Shown: piece by piece, positions 52,094 to 60,973 of the stretch | How positions within the stretch are numbered: the first letter of the stretch is position 1 | Layout of the letters: the number at the start of each line of letters is the position of its first letter | Assembly (NCBI RefSeq): GCF_002531725.1 | Contig: NZ_NWSQ01000013.1 | Location: 1 to 64,000, forward strand | DNA from: Rhizobium sp. L43 | GTDB lineage: Bacteria; Pseudomonadota; Alphaproteobacteria; Rhizobiales; Rhizobiaceae | Direction of reading: 5' to 3' | DNA: 64,000 bases | Notes under the pieces: generated by a model | Told to the model about the DNA's origin: nothing | What the model saw: only the letters and a program-made list of their open reading frames with translations | Databases searched by the model: none | Program-made: the position numbers and the translations under genes

Positions 52094-52612
52094 ATGAATA
52101 TCACGCTTCGCTGCCTGTTTGCCGGCGCACTCGCGGTCGGCCTGTTTGCTGAAGGGGCAACCTTTGCCCAGTCTGCCGGCTGCACGATTTCGCGCGACGC
52201 CGGTGGCCGCCAGGTGTTCAGTTGTCCGGGCGGCGTCAAGGTGACGGCGGAGGCCGGCGCATCCTTCCGCCTTGCCGACCGCAATCGTGACGGCAGTCCC
52301 GATTCGGCATCGCTGCGGCGCAAGGCCATCCTCGTCGATGTCGACAGCAGCCAGCACGCGGGCGGTTTCCAGGTGGTGACGCCGCAGGCGATCGCCGCGG
52401 TGCGCGGCACCCAATGGGCGGTCGACGTCGCCGGCGGCAAGACCTCGGTGCTGGTCGTCAGAGGCAGCGTCGCGGTCCGCCGACCGGCCGGCGAGCAAGT
52501 GGTGCTGTCGCCGGGCGAGGGCGTCGACGTCTCTGATGGAACCGGCCCGCTCGTCGTGCGTCGCTGGCCGGCGCCCCGCGTTGCCGCTCTTCTTGCCCGT
52601 CTCGGCCAATAA
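52094..52612 (+). CDS. Exported FecR-domain protein
   Basis: A 172-residue protein with a signal peptide (CLFAGALAVGLFAEGATFAQ) and a FecR-type beta domain (GGFQVVTPQAIAAVRGTQWAVDVAGGKTSVLVVRGSV...LSPGEGVDV). It lacks the cytosolic anti-sigma region and membrane helix of classical FecR, so it is a purely periplasmic FecR domain. It ends 5 bp before the CHASE2-cyclase gene, a pairing known in rhizobia, and may act as its periplasmic partner (inference). ATG 52094 follows GGGGG. Confidence 0.85.
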   Translation: MNITLRCLFAGALAVGLFAEGATFAQSAGCTISRDAGGRQVFSCPGGVKVTAEAGASFRLADRNRDGSPDSASLRRKAILVDVDSSQHAGGFQVVTPQAIAAVRGTQWAVDVAGGKTSVLVVRGSVAVRRPAGEQVVLSPGEGVDVSDGTGPLVVRRWPAPRVAALLARLGQ

Positions 52613-52617
52613 GTCCC

Positions 52618-54474
52618 ATGAACCATCGCCTGCAGACTGTGATCGCGCTGCTCGTCGCCGGTCTTTGGGCGGCGGCACTCGGCTATGCCAATCTCAATGG
52701 CGGAAGCGGCCTTCTCGATCGGATGGAGGCTTCGCTTGCCGATATCCGCAGCGCCATCGTCGGGGCAAAGACACCGCCTCCCGTCGTCTCGATCGTCGCC
52801 ATTGACGACCGCACAGCCGCCGCCCACGGCTATCCGCTGGATCGGGCCACACTTGCGCGGCTCGTCGGCGCGATCAACGCGCTGAAGCCGAAGGCCCTCG
52901 CACTCGATATTCTGTTGGTCGATCCAGGGCCGGAGGCGGGCGATGCGGCGCTGGCTGCCGCCCTTGCCCAGGGGCCGAGTGTCATTGCCGCAGCCGCCAC
53001 CTTCGCGCAAAGCCGCCAGCAGGTCAGCGATGCGGCGAACGATCCGCTTGCCGCCATTCCCGAAGCGAGCCAGCTTCTCTTGCCGCTTCCCCGCTTTGCC
53101 GAGGCGGCCGCGGTCGGCATCGTCAATGTCGCCACCGATCAGACCGGCACACCACGCTTCATTCCGCTGATCTCGCGGGCCGCGGACCGGCTGGATCCGG
53201 CCTTTCCGCTGCGCGCCGCATCGGTGGCCCTCGGTGTCAATCCCAGCATCGAACCCGATGCCATCATGCTCGGCAAGCTGCGCATTCCCACCGATATCGG
53301 CCAGCGCCTGCCGGTGACCTTCTATGGCGGGCACGGCAGTATCGCCACGTCAAGCGCCGCCGATGCGCTTGACGGCAAGCTGTCGGCGGATGCGGTCACT
53401 GGTCGCATCGTCGTCATCGGCTCGACGGTCACCGGCGGCGGCGACGTCTTTCCGACGCCGTTCGATCCCGTCATGCCCGGCGTCGAGGTGATGTCGACGG
53501 CGATCACCCATCTCGTCACCGGCGACGGCATGGTGCGCGACCGCAGGATCAGGCTGATCGATGCCGGCATCGCCATCGGTCTGACGCTCGTGCTGGTGTC
53601 GCTGATCGCCTGGCGCCGCAGTGCGGCAGGTTATGTCATCATCGTACTGACGCTGGTCGTCTGGGCGATGCTCAATCTGTCGGCCTTTGCGCATGGCTAC
53701 TGGCTGAGTGCGGCGCTGCCGATCGCCGCCGCGCTGCCGCCGGCGCTGATCCTCGGCGCGGCCGAACTCTGGCTCGACCGCGGCCGCGCCCGCCATTTCG
53801 CCGAGCAGAGCGCGCTGCTGCAGCGCATCGAGGCGCCGGGTCTCGGCGAGTGGCTGGCGCGCGATCCGAATTTTCTGGCTGCGCCGGTGCGCCAGAACGC
53901 CGCCGTCATCTTCATCGATCTCTCGGGCTTCACCGGTCTCAGCGAAAACCTCGGACCGGTCAAGGTGAGCGAAGTGCTGAGCGGCTTCTTCGAGCTGATC
54001 GACGAGGAGGCGCGCGCTCATGGCGGCGCCATCACCAGCTTCATGGGCGACGGGGCGATGATCCTGTTCGGCCTGCCGGAGCCTGCCGATGACGATGCCG
54101 CCCGGGCCGCTGCCTGCGCGGTCGGCCTCTGCGAACGCACACGGGCCTGGCTTGGCGCCCATGCCGGCTTTGCCCAGAAGAAGATCGGCTTCAAGGTCGG
54201 CGCCCATTGCGGCCCGATCGTCGCCTCGCGTCTCGGCACCGGCGACCGGCAGCAGATCACCGCGGCGGGCGACACCATCAATGTCGGCAGCCGCCTGATG
54301 GAGGTCGCCGCCCGCCACGGCGTCGAGCTGGCGCTGAGCGCCGAAATCGTCCGCGCCGCGGGCTCCGACAGCGTGCTTGCGCAGTCCGGACGGATGGAGG
54401 GGCCGTTGGAAACAACGCTGCGCGGCCGGGCAAGCCATATCGACGCATGGCTGTGGCGCAGCCGCACACTTTGA
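52618..54474 (+). CDS. CHASE2-domain adenylate/guanylate cyclase (class III)
   Basis: A 618-residue sensor cyclase. An N-terminal membrane segment is followed by a periplasmic CHASE2 domain (about 40-300, with VVSIVAIDDRTAAAHGYPLDR and GRIVVIGSTVTGGGDVFPTP). Three membrane helices follow (about 305-380), and then a class III cyclase domain (about 420-600) with both metal Asp residues (VIFIDLSGFTGLSE; SFMGDGAMILFG) and the base-recognising ITAAGDTINVGSRL. The Asp in AAGDT favours ATP, although guanylate activity is not excluded. It is cotranscribed with the FecR gene. Confidence 0.92.
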   Translation: MNHRLQTVIALLVAGLWAAALGYANLNGGSGLLDRMEASLADIRSAIVGAKTPPPVVSIVAIDDRTAAAHGYPLDRATLARLVGAINALKPKALALDILLVDPGPEAGDAALAAALAQGPSVIAAAATFAQSRQQVSDAANDPLAAIPEASQLLLPLPRFAEAAAVGIVNVATDQTGTPRFIPLISRAADRLDPAFPLRAASVALGVNPSIEPDAIMLGKLRIPTDIGQRLPVTFYGGHGSIATSSAADALDGKLSADAVTGRIVVIGSTVTGGGDVFPTPFDPVMPGVEVMSTAITHLVTGDGMVRDRRIRLIDAGIAIGLTLVLVSLIAWRRSAAGYVIIVLTLVVWAMLNLSAFAHGYWLSAALPIAAALPPALILGAAELWLDRGRARHFAEQSALLQRIEAPGLGEWLARDPNFLAAPVRQNAAVIFIDLSGFTGLSENLGPVKVSEVLSGFFELIDEEARAHGGAITSFMGDGAMILFGLPEPADDDAARAAACAVGLCERTRAWLGAHAGFAQKKIGFKVGAHCGPIVASRLGTGDRQQITAAGDTINVGSRLMEVAARHGVELALSAEIVRAAGSDSVLAQSGRMEGPLETTLRGRASHIDAWLWRSRTL

Positions 54475-54572
54475 CAATCGCCGCGGGAGCGGCTAGGAAC
54501 GGCGCAAATACCCCGCCGGCTGGCTCCGGCCATGGCGCATTTCGCGCCTGACAGCTCCGAAAGATCGAACTC

Positions 54573-56543
54573 ATGACAGAATTTAACGGCGTCGTTCCGG
54601 CGATCGCCAAGGCGTTGCAGAAGCGCGGTTACGCCGAACTCACCCCGGTGCAGAAATCGATGCTCGATCCGGCGCTTGCCGCTTCCGACGCGCTGGTCTC
54701 GGCCCAGACCGGTTCCGGCAAGACCGTCGCCTTCGGGCTGGCGCTGGCGCCGACGCTGCTTGAGGGCAGGGAACGCTTCGGCAATGCCGGCGCCCCGCTC
54801 GCCCTCGTCATCGCCCCGACGCGCGAGCTTGCCCTGCAGGTGAAGCGCGAGCTCGAATGGCTCTACGAAATGACCGGCGCGGTGATATCAAGCTGCGTCG
54901 GCGGCATGGACATCCGCAGCGAGCGCCGCTCGCTCGAACGCGGCGCCCATATCGTCGTCGGCACGCCCGGCCGGCTCTGCGACCATATCCGCCGCAGGGC
55001 GCTCGATATGTCGGAACTGAAGGCCGCCGTGCTCGACGAGGCCGACGAGATGCTCGATCTCGGTTTTCGCGAGGACCTGGAATTCATTCTCGATTCGGCA
55101 CCGGACGAGCGTCGCACGCTGATGTTTTCGGCAACCGTGCCGGCGGCGATCGCCAAGCTGGCCAAGAGCTACCAGCGCGACGCTGTGCGCATCAGCACCG
55201 CGGCCGAGGAAAAGCAGCATGTCGATATCGAATATCGCGCGCTGATGGTGGCGCCGAGCGACCGCGAGAACGCTATTATCAACGTGCTGCGCTATTATGA
55301 GGCGACCAACGCCATCGTCTTCTGTTCGACGCGCGCCGCCGTCAATCATCTGACGGCGCGGTTCAACAACCGCAATTTCGCCGTGGTGGCGCTGTCCGGC
55401 GAGCTGACGCAGAACGAGCGCAGCCATGCGCTGCAGGCGATGCGCGACGGGCGCGCCCGCGTCTGCATCGCGACCGATGTCGCCGCCCGCGGCATCGACC
55501 TGCCGGGCCTCGATCTCGTCATCCATGCCGACCTGCCGACCAATCCGGAAACGCTGCTGCACCGCAGCGGCCGCACCGGCCGGGCCGGGCGCAAGGGCAT
55601 CAGCGCCATGATCGTGCCGCTGAATGCACGCCGCAAGGCAGAGCGCCTGCTCGAAAATGCCGGTATTTCGGCCGCCTGGGCGCGGCCGCCGTCCGCCGAA
55701 GAGGTGAACGAACGCGACGACGAGCGGCTGCTCGCCGATCCGATCTTCAGCGAAGCGCCGCAGGAAGAAGAACAGGGGCTGGTGCAGCAGCTTCTTTCCA
55801 GCCACGGCGCCGAAAAGCTCGCCGCCGCCTTCTTGCGTCTCTACCGCACCAATCATTCGGCGCCCGAGGATCTGATCGAGGTCACCGTGCAGGACGATCG
55901 CAGCCGCAAGCGCCGCGACAATGCCGAGCCCTACGAGCCGGCGCAGAAGGGTCCGCGCGAAGATTTCGGCGCCAGCGTCTGGTTCTCCGTCTCGGTCGGG
56001 CGCAAGCAGAATGCCGAGCCGCGCTGGCTGATCCCGATGCTTTGCCGCAACGGCAATGTGACGAAGCGGGAGATCGGCGCCATCAAGATGCAGCCCGAGG
56101 AAACCTTCGTGGAGATCGCGGCTGCAAGTGCCGAAAGCTTCCAGGCGGCGATCGGGCCGAACAAGGCGCTCGAACGCGGCATCCGCGTGACCCGGCTTTC
56201 CGGCACGCCGGATTTCAGCCGGGCGCCGTCGCCGAAGCCTTATGCCGGCAAGCCATCGCGTGACGAGCGGCCGGATGATGCCTCCCGTGGCGAGCGGCCG
56301 AAGAACAAGTTCGGCAAGGGTCCAGGCGGCGGATACGCGGCAGCCGACAATAGCGGCGGGGAGAGACGCGATAGCAAGCCCTGGAGCAAGAAACCAGGCA
56401 AGCCCGGTTTCGACGGCCCGAAATCCGACAAACCCAAATACGACAAGCCGAAATTCGAAGGCGCCAAGTTCGACGGGCCGAGATCCGAGGGCAAGGGCGG
56501 CGCTGCGCCGAAGAACAAATTTTCAAAGAAGAAGCCCGGCTGA
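54573..56543 (+). CDS. DEAD-box RNA helicase with DbpA-type domain and repetitive basic tail
   Basis: A 656-residue ATP-dependent RNA helicase. The helicase motifs are Q motif (ELTPVQKSML), I (AQTGSGKT), Ia (PTRELALQ), Ib (GTPGR), II (DEADEM), III (SAT), IV-V (ATDVAARGIDLPG) and VI (HRSGRTGRAG). A DbpA RNA-binding-like domain follows at about 460-550 (WFSVSVGRKQNAEPRWLIPML). The last 100 residues are a repeated Lys/Asp/Pro tail (SDKPKYDKPKFEGAKFDGP) for RNA contact. It resembles the cold-shock/ribosome-assembly helicases CsdA and DbpA. Confidence 0.9.
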   Translation: MTEFNGVVPAIAKALQKRGYAELTPVQKSMLDPALAASDALVSAQTGSGKTVAFGLALAPTLLEGRERFGNAGAPLALVIAPTRELALQVKRELEWLYEMTGAVISSCVGGMDIRSERRSLERGAHIVVGTPGRLCDHIRRRALDMSELKAAVLDEADEMLDLGFREDLEFILDSAPDERRTLMFSATVPAAIAKLAKSYQRDAVRISTAAEEKQHVDIEYRALMVAPSDRENAIINVLRYYEATNAIVFCSTRAAVNHLTARFNNRNFAVVALSGELTQNERSHALQAMRDGRARVCIATDVAARGIDLPGLDLVIHADLPTNPETLLHRSGRTGRAGRKGISAMIVPLNARRKAERLLENAGISAAWARPPSAEEVNERDDERLLADPIFSEAPQEEEQGLVQQLLSSHGAEKLAAAFLRLYRTNHSAPEDLIEVTVQDDRSRKRRDNAEPYEPAQKGPREDFGASVWFSVSVGRKQNAEPRWLIPMLCRNGNVTKREIGAIKMQPEETFVEIAAASAESFQAAIGPNKALERGIRVTRLSGTPDFSRAPSPKPYAGKPSRDERPDDASRGERPKNKFGKGPGGGYAAADNSGGERRDSKPWSKKPGKPGFDGPKSDKPKYDKPKFEGAKFDGPRSEGKGGAAPKNKFSKKKPG

Positions 56544-56611
56544 TTTCGCCAGCAGCCCTTCGCCGATCCGGCGCGGGGCTGTGGCTCGTATTTCTCGGGG
56601 AGGCAAAGGTG

Positions 56612-56695
56612 ATGGCGGAGACGGCGATCCTCAGCGTTCCGGTCTTCAGTACGCTCTGCAACGAAGCCTTGCGGCTGCGCCGCATCGTGCCATGA
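56612..56695 (+). CDS. Possible 27-codon small ORF upstream of the methyltransferase
   Basis: ATG 56612 has GGGGAGGCAAAGG upstream and opens a frame of 27 codons (MAETAILSVPVF...LRRIVP) ending 39 bp before the methyltransferase. It could be a leader peptide or chance. No conservation data are available, so this is weak. Confidence 0.25.
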   Translation: MAETAILSVPVFSTLCNEALRLRRIVP

Positions 56696-56734
56696 AGAAT
56701 TATTGAGCTTCAGCGCCGGCAGGAGCAGACGACG

Positions 56735-57439
56735 ATGAAACGCGCGCGCCAGCCGCACCCCGATCCGACCGCCTTCATCAAGGCCAATCTGCCGATATCG
56801 CCGGTTACCTCCATCCCCGAAATCCAGCTTCATCAGGCCGGACCTGCGAGCGGGCTCTGGCGGCTTGCCGGCCGGGGAGAGACAGATCCAGCGCCCTACT
56901 GGGCCTATCCCTGGGCCGGCGGCGCGGTGCTGGCCCGCCATCTGCTCGACCGGCCGGAAACGGTCGCCGGTCGTCGCGTCCTCGATCTCGGCGCCGGCTC
57001 CGGGCTCGTCGCCATCGCGGCGGCAAAGGCCGGAGCAGCCGCAGTGACGGCGGTCGATATCGATGCCAATGCCATCGCCGCGATGGGCCTTAACGCGGAA
57101 ATTAACGGGGTGAACATTGCGGCCATTGCCGCAGATATCATCGATGGGCCACCGCCCGTGGCGGATCTCCTGCTCGTCGGCGACCTGTTCTATCATCCCG
57201 CCCTTGCCTTGCGGGCGATGGCTTTCCTGCGGCGTTGCCAGACCGCCGGCATCGAGGTGCTGATCGGCGATCCCGAGCGCGCCTATCTCCCGCAAAGAGA
57301 ACTCAGGCGAAGCGCGACCCATGCGGTTGCAGATTTCGGTGCGGGCGCGAGTGGCGGATCAGTGCAGGCGGGTGTCTTTTCGCTCTCCGCAACAGTTGGA
57401 GATGCAGCTAAACGAGAAGGTCCGGCCGCAGCAGCATGA
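56735..57439 (+). CDS. Class I SAM-dependent methyltransferase (ETFB-lysine methyltransferase-like)
   Basis: A 234-residue Rossmann methyltransferase. It has PAPYWAYPWAGGAVLARHLL near residue 50, the SAM-binding VLDLGAGSGLVAIAAAKAGAAAVTAVDID, and the DxFY motif (LVGDLFYHPA), the pattern of ETFB lysine methyltransferase/METTL20-like proteins. The target protein is not proven. Its 3' end overlaps the convergent moeA stop by 32 bp. It is probably the last gene of a plus-strand unit. Confidence 0.85.
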   Translation: MKRARQPHPDPTAFIKANLPISPVTSIPEIQLHQAGPASGLWRLAGRGETDPAPYWAYPWAGGAVLARHLLDRPETVAGRRVLDLGAGSGLVAIAAAKAGAAAVTAVDIDANAIAAMGLNAEINGVNIAAIAADIIDGPPPVADLLLVGDLFYHPALALRAMAFLRRCQTAGIEVLIGDPERAYLPQRELRRSATHAVADFGAGASGGSVQAGVFSLSATVGDAAKREGPAAAA

Positions 57440-58631
57440 CCGGGCAGGGCGCTCCGGCCGGCAGTTCCGGCGCCTGCGGCGGGCGGATGATGAGGCAGTC
57501 GGCTTCGGCGAAGATCTTCATCATCGAGGAATCCTGCTTGCCGAAGGGGTCGACCAGCCAGCTTCCGGCAGCAGACTTCGAAAGTTTCGCCCTGATATAG
57601 TCCTGCCGGTGATCATTGGCGCGCAATGTGACGGCCGCCTCCATCACTGCCTCGCGCCGCACCGGCGGCAGGGAGGCGAGCTTGCGGATCAGCGGCTCCA
57701 GGAACAGCAGCGAACAGACGAGGCTCGAGACCGGATTGCCGGGCAGGCCGAGCACATGCGTCTCGCCGAAGCTGCCGACCATCAGCGGTTTGCCGGGGCG
57801 CATGGCGATGCGCCAGAAGTCGAGCTGCATGCCGGCCTCAACAAGCGTCGCCTGCACCAGATCATGGTCGCCGACCGACGCGCCGCCGAGCGTGACGATG
57901 ACATCGACCCTGGCGTCCCGCGCCGTGTCGATCGCCGCGGTGATTTTAACCTTGTCGTCCGGCACGATGCCAAGATCGAGCACATCGGCGCCGGCTTTGC
58001 GGGCAAGGGCTGCAATACCAAACGTATTGGAGGCGATGATCTGCGACGGGCCGGGCGTGCTTCCGGGCGGCAGCAACTCGTCGCCGGTTGCAAGGATGGC
58101 GATCCGCGGACGCCTGAAAATCTCGACCTCAGGTCGGTTCATGCCGGCAGCGACCGTCAGCCGCGAGAAATCGAGCACCGTGCCGGCGGACAGCACAGCT
58201 TCGCCTTCGACGAAATCCTGGCCGCGGGGACGAATATGCTGGCCCTGCCGGACGGGGAAATTGGTTCGGATGCCGCCTTCGATCTTCTCCGCATCCTCCT
58301 GCAGCAGGACGCTATCGGCGCCCGGCGGGACAGGCGCGCCGGTGAAGATGCGGACGGCCTCGCCCTTGTTAACACTTGCCTCGAAGCCGTGGCCGGCGGC
58401 AGACGTGCCGATGACCTTCAGCACGGCGCCCGGCTCCGGTGCGTCTTCACGGCGCAGCGCATAGCCATCCATGGCAGAGGCATTGAAGGGCGGCTGGGTG
58501 AGGCCGGCCGTGAGGGCAATAGCGAGGACTCGGCCTTCCGCCTCTGCGAGTGGCAGCGTCTCGGATGCCGCGACGGGTTTTGCGCGAGACAGCAGGCGGT
58601 TCAGGGCTTCGGCGACCGGCAGAAGGTTCAT
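57408..58631 (-). CDS. moeA: Molybdopterin molybdenumtransferase
   Basis: A 407-residue MoeA that inserts molybdate into adenylated molybdopterin. Key segments are FNASAMDGYALR near residue 55, the beta-barrel GAPVPPGADSVLLQED, the MogA-like fold with VTLGGASVGDHDLV and MRPGKPLMVG, and the terminal domain PCPVMLLRPDLLV. Its ATG overlaps the moaC stop by four bases (ATGA), so it is coupled to moaC and trpC. Confidence 0.95.
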   Translation of the reverse strand: MNLLPVAEALNRLLSRAKPVAASETLPLAEAEGRVLAIALTAGLTQPPFNASAMDGYALRREDAPEPGAVLKVIGTSAAGHGFEASVNKGEAVRIFTGAPVPPGADSVLLQEDAEKIEGGIRTNFPVRQGQHIRPRGQDFVEGEAVLSAGTVLDFSRLTVAAGMNRPEVEIFRRPRIAILATGDELLPPGSTPGPSQIIASNTFGIAALARKAGADVLDLGIVPDDKVKITAAIDTARDARVDVIVTLGGASVGDHDLVQATLVEAGMQLDFWRIAMRPGKPLMVGSFGETHVLGLPGNPVSSLVCSLLFLEPLIRKLASLPPVRREAVMEAAVTLRANDHRQDYIRAKLSKSAAGSWLVDPFGKQDSSMMKIFAEADCLIIRPPQAPELPAGAPCPVMLLRPDLLV

Positions 58632-59125
58632 CTTGCCTCCGGATGACGGAAATCGCCGGATTTTCCGCCGGACTTTTCAAGGAGCCTCACGCCGCCGATC
58701 TCCATTGTCTTGTCGGCTGCCTTGGCCATGTCGTAGATCGTCAGACAAGCGATCGAGACGGCGGTCAGCGCCTCCATCTCCACACCGGTCTTGCCGGTCA
58801 GCTTGACGGTTGCCGTGACGCGCAGGCCGGGCAGGGCGGCATCCTCCTCGATCTCGACCGTGACCTTCGTCAGCATCAGCGGATGGCAGAGCGGGATGAG
58901 ATCGGCGGTGCGTTTTGCCGCCATGATGCCGGCAAGGCGCGCGGTGCCGATCACATCGCCCTTCTTGGCATTGCCTTGGCGGATGAGCGCGAGCGTTTGC
59001 GGCGCCATCTTCACATGGCCCTCGGCGGTGGCGATGCGCACCGTCTCGGCCTTGTCGGAGACATCGACCATGTGCGCCTCGCCGGAGGCATCGATATGGG
59101 TCAGACCGGGCTCTGCGCCGCTCAT
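58628..59125 (-). CDS. moaC: Cyclic pyranopterin monophosphate synthase
   Basis: A 165-residue MoaC that rearranges the GTP-derived intermediate to cyclic pyranopterin monophosphate. Motifs are HIDASGEAHMVDVSDKAETVR at the start, KRTADLIPLCHPLMLTKV and GVEMEALTAVSIACLTIYDM with the active-site Lys-containing KLTGKTGVE, ending in KTMEIGGVRLLEKSGGKSG. ATG 59125 overlaps the stop of trpC (59127) by a few bases. It is in the trpD-trpC-moaC-moeA order of rhizobia. Confidence 0.95.
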   Translation of the reverse strand: MSGAEPGLTHIDASGEAHMVDVSDKAETVRIATAEGHVKMAPQTLALIRQGNAKKGDVIGTARLAGIMAAKRTADLIPLCHPLMLTKVTVEIEEDAALPGLRVTATVKLTGKTGVEMEALTAVSIACLTIYDMAKAADKTMEIGGVRLLEKSGGKSGDFRHPEAR

Positions 59126-59126
59126 A

Positions 59127-59939
59127 TCATTCGGCCGCGATGGCGGCTTCGCCAAAGAGCAGCGCGCGGGTGGCGGCCGCCACATCGTCCTTGCGCATCA
59201 GGCTCTCGCCGACAAGGAAAGTATTGATGTCGACGGCCTGCAGGCGTTTGCAATCGGCATGGGTGAAGATGCCGCTTTCGCCGATGAGCAACCGGTCGGC
59301 CGGAACCATATCAGCCAGCGTCTCGCTGACCGTCAGGCTGACCTCGAAGGTGCGCAGATTGCGGTTGTTGATGCCGAGGAGCGGCGAGGAGAGCTTCAGC
59401 GCACGGTCCATCTCAGGCGCGTCGTGAACCTCGACGAGCACATCCATGCCGAGCGAGAAAGCTTCGTCCTGCAGCCGCTCGGCATCGTCATCGGTCAGCG
59501 ACGCCATGATCAGCAGAATGCAGTCGGCACCCCAGGCGCGCGCCTCATGGACCTGATAGGTCTCGAACATGAAGTCCTTGCGCAGGGCGGGCAGAGCACA
59601 GGCGGCCCGCGCTGCCGTCAGAAATTCCGGCGCACCCTGAAAGCTCGGTGTGTCGGTCAACACGGAAAGGCATGCCGCGCCACCGGCCTCATAGGCTTTT
59701 GCCAGCGCCGGCGGATCGAAATCCGGACGGATCAGCCCCTTGGACGGGCTCGCCTTCTTGATCTCGGCGATCAGACCGAAATGGCCGGCTTCCCCCTTGG
59801 CAACGAGCGCCTTGTGAAAACCGCGCGGGGCGGACTGGCCGGCCTGCATCGCCTTCAGGTCGGCAAGCGACACGGCAGCCTTGGCGGCGGCGATTTCTTC
59901 GCGCTTATAGAGTTCGATCTTCTTCAGGATATCAGTCAT
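59127..59939 (-). CDS. trpC: Indole-3-glycerol phosphate synthase
   Basis: A 270-residue TIM-barrel enzyme of tryptophan biosynthesis. It has FGLIAEIKKASPSKGLIR, SVLTDTPSFQGAPEFL, LPALRKDFMFETYQV, the active-site LGINNRNLRTFEVSL, and ESGIFTHADCKRL. It is not fused to TrpF, as expected in alphaproteobacteria. The gap to trpD is 9 bp, indicating a shared transcript. Confidence 0.96.
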   Translation of the reverse strand: MTDILKKIELYKREEIAAAKAAVSLADLKAMQAGQSAPRGFHKALVAKGEAGHFGLIAEIKKASPSKGLIRPDFDPPALAKAYEAGGAACLSVLTDTPSFQGAPEFLTAARAACALPALRKDFMFETYQVHEARAWGADCILLIMASLTDDDAERLQDEAFSLGMDVLVEVHDAPEMDRALKLSSPLLGINNRNLRTFEVSLTVSETLADMVPADRLLIGESGIFTHADCKRLQAVDINTFLVGESLMRKDDVAAATRALLFGEAAIAAE

Positions 59940-59948
59940 CGGCCAATC

Positions 59949-60965
59949 CTAGTCGATATCGTTGGAAACGGCGATGAGTTTGTCGAGAGCGAGCGCGGTG
60001 GCGCCACTATCCAGCGACCGCGCGGCCAGCGTCATGCCGTCGCGGATCGTCTCCGCCTTGCCGGCGATAACCAGTGAGGCGGCGGCATTGGCGAGCGAGA
60101 CGTCGCGATAGGCATTCTTTGCGCCGCCGAGGACCTCGCGAAGCGCGGCGGCGTTGGCGACACCATCACCGCCCTTGATGTCGGCGAGCACGCAGGGGCT
60201 GACGCCGAAATCGGCGGGCGACAGTTCGAAAGTGCGGATCTTGCCGTCTTCGAGGGCGGCGACTTTCGTGATGCCGGTGGTGGTGATCTCGTCGAGACCG
60301 TCGCCATGGACCACCCAGACGCATTCGGAGCCGAGATCGCGCATGACTTCGGCGAGCGGCACCAGCCATTGCGGCGAGAAGACGCCGAGCAGCTGGCGGC
60401 GGACGCCGGCCGGATTGGAGAGGGGGCCGAGCAGGTTGAAGATCGTGCGCGTGCCGAGTTCGACCCGGGACGGGCCGACATGGCGCATGGCGGAATGATG
60501 CATCTGTGCGAACATGAAGCCGACGCCGGCCTCCGTGATGCAGCGGGAGATGATCTCGGGGCTGACGTCGAGCTTGACGCCGAGGGCGGCCAGATTGTCG
60601 GCCGCGCCCGATTTCGAACTCAGCGCCCGGTTGCCGTGCTTGGCGACGGGGACACCGGCCCCGGCGACGATCAGCGCCGCCAGCGTCGAGATATTGTAAG
60701 TGCCGCTGGCATCGCCGCCGGTGCCGACGATGTCGATCGCATCGGCCGGCGCCTCGACGGCCAGCATTTTCGCGCGCATCGCGGTGACGGCGCCGACGAT
60801 CTCGTCGACGGTTTCGCCGCGCACGCGCAGCGCCATCAGGAAGCCGCCGATCTGCGAGGGCGTCGCCTGGCCCGACATCAGGATGTCGAAGGCGGCGCGA
60901 GCCTCGTCACGCGTCAGCGGCTCACGGCTTGCGGCCTTGGCCAGGAACGGCTTCAGATCGGTCAT
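59949..60965 (-). CDS. trpD: Anthranilate phosphoribosyltransferase
   Basis: A 338-residue enzyme that joins anthranilate to PRPP. Motifs are IVGTGGDASGTYNISTLAALIVAGAGVPVAKHGNRALSSKSGAADNLAALGV (glycine-rich PRPP site followed by the KHGNR loop), the catalytic-type HGDGLDEITTTG and RTIFNLLGPLSNPAG. The start is in a strong TAGGAGG context. It lies 8 bp downstream of the foldase gene, so ppiD-trpD-trpC-moaC-moeA may be one operon. Confidence 0.96.
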   Translation of the reverse strand: MTDLKPFLAKAASREPLTRDEARAAFDILMSGQATPSQIGGFLMALRVRGETVDEIVGAVTAMRAKMLAVEAPADAIDIVGTGGDASGTYNISTLAALIVAGAGVPVAKHGNRALSSKSGAADNLAALGVKLDVSPEIISRCITEAGVGFMFAQMHHSAMRHVGPSRVELGTRTIFNLLGPLSNPAGVRRQLLGVFSPQWLVPLAEVMRDLGSECVWVVHGDGLDEITTTGITKVAALEDGKIRTFELSPADFGVSPCVLADIKGGDGVANAAALREVLGGAKNAYRDVSLANAAASLVIAGKAETIRDGMTLAARSLDSGATALALDKLIAVSNDID

Positions 60966-60973
60966 AAAGCCTC

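Noticed and set aside
57321..58646. Plus-strand frame opposite moeA
   Set aside because: Antisense shadow; moeA on the minus strand is certain.
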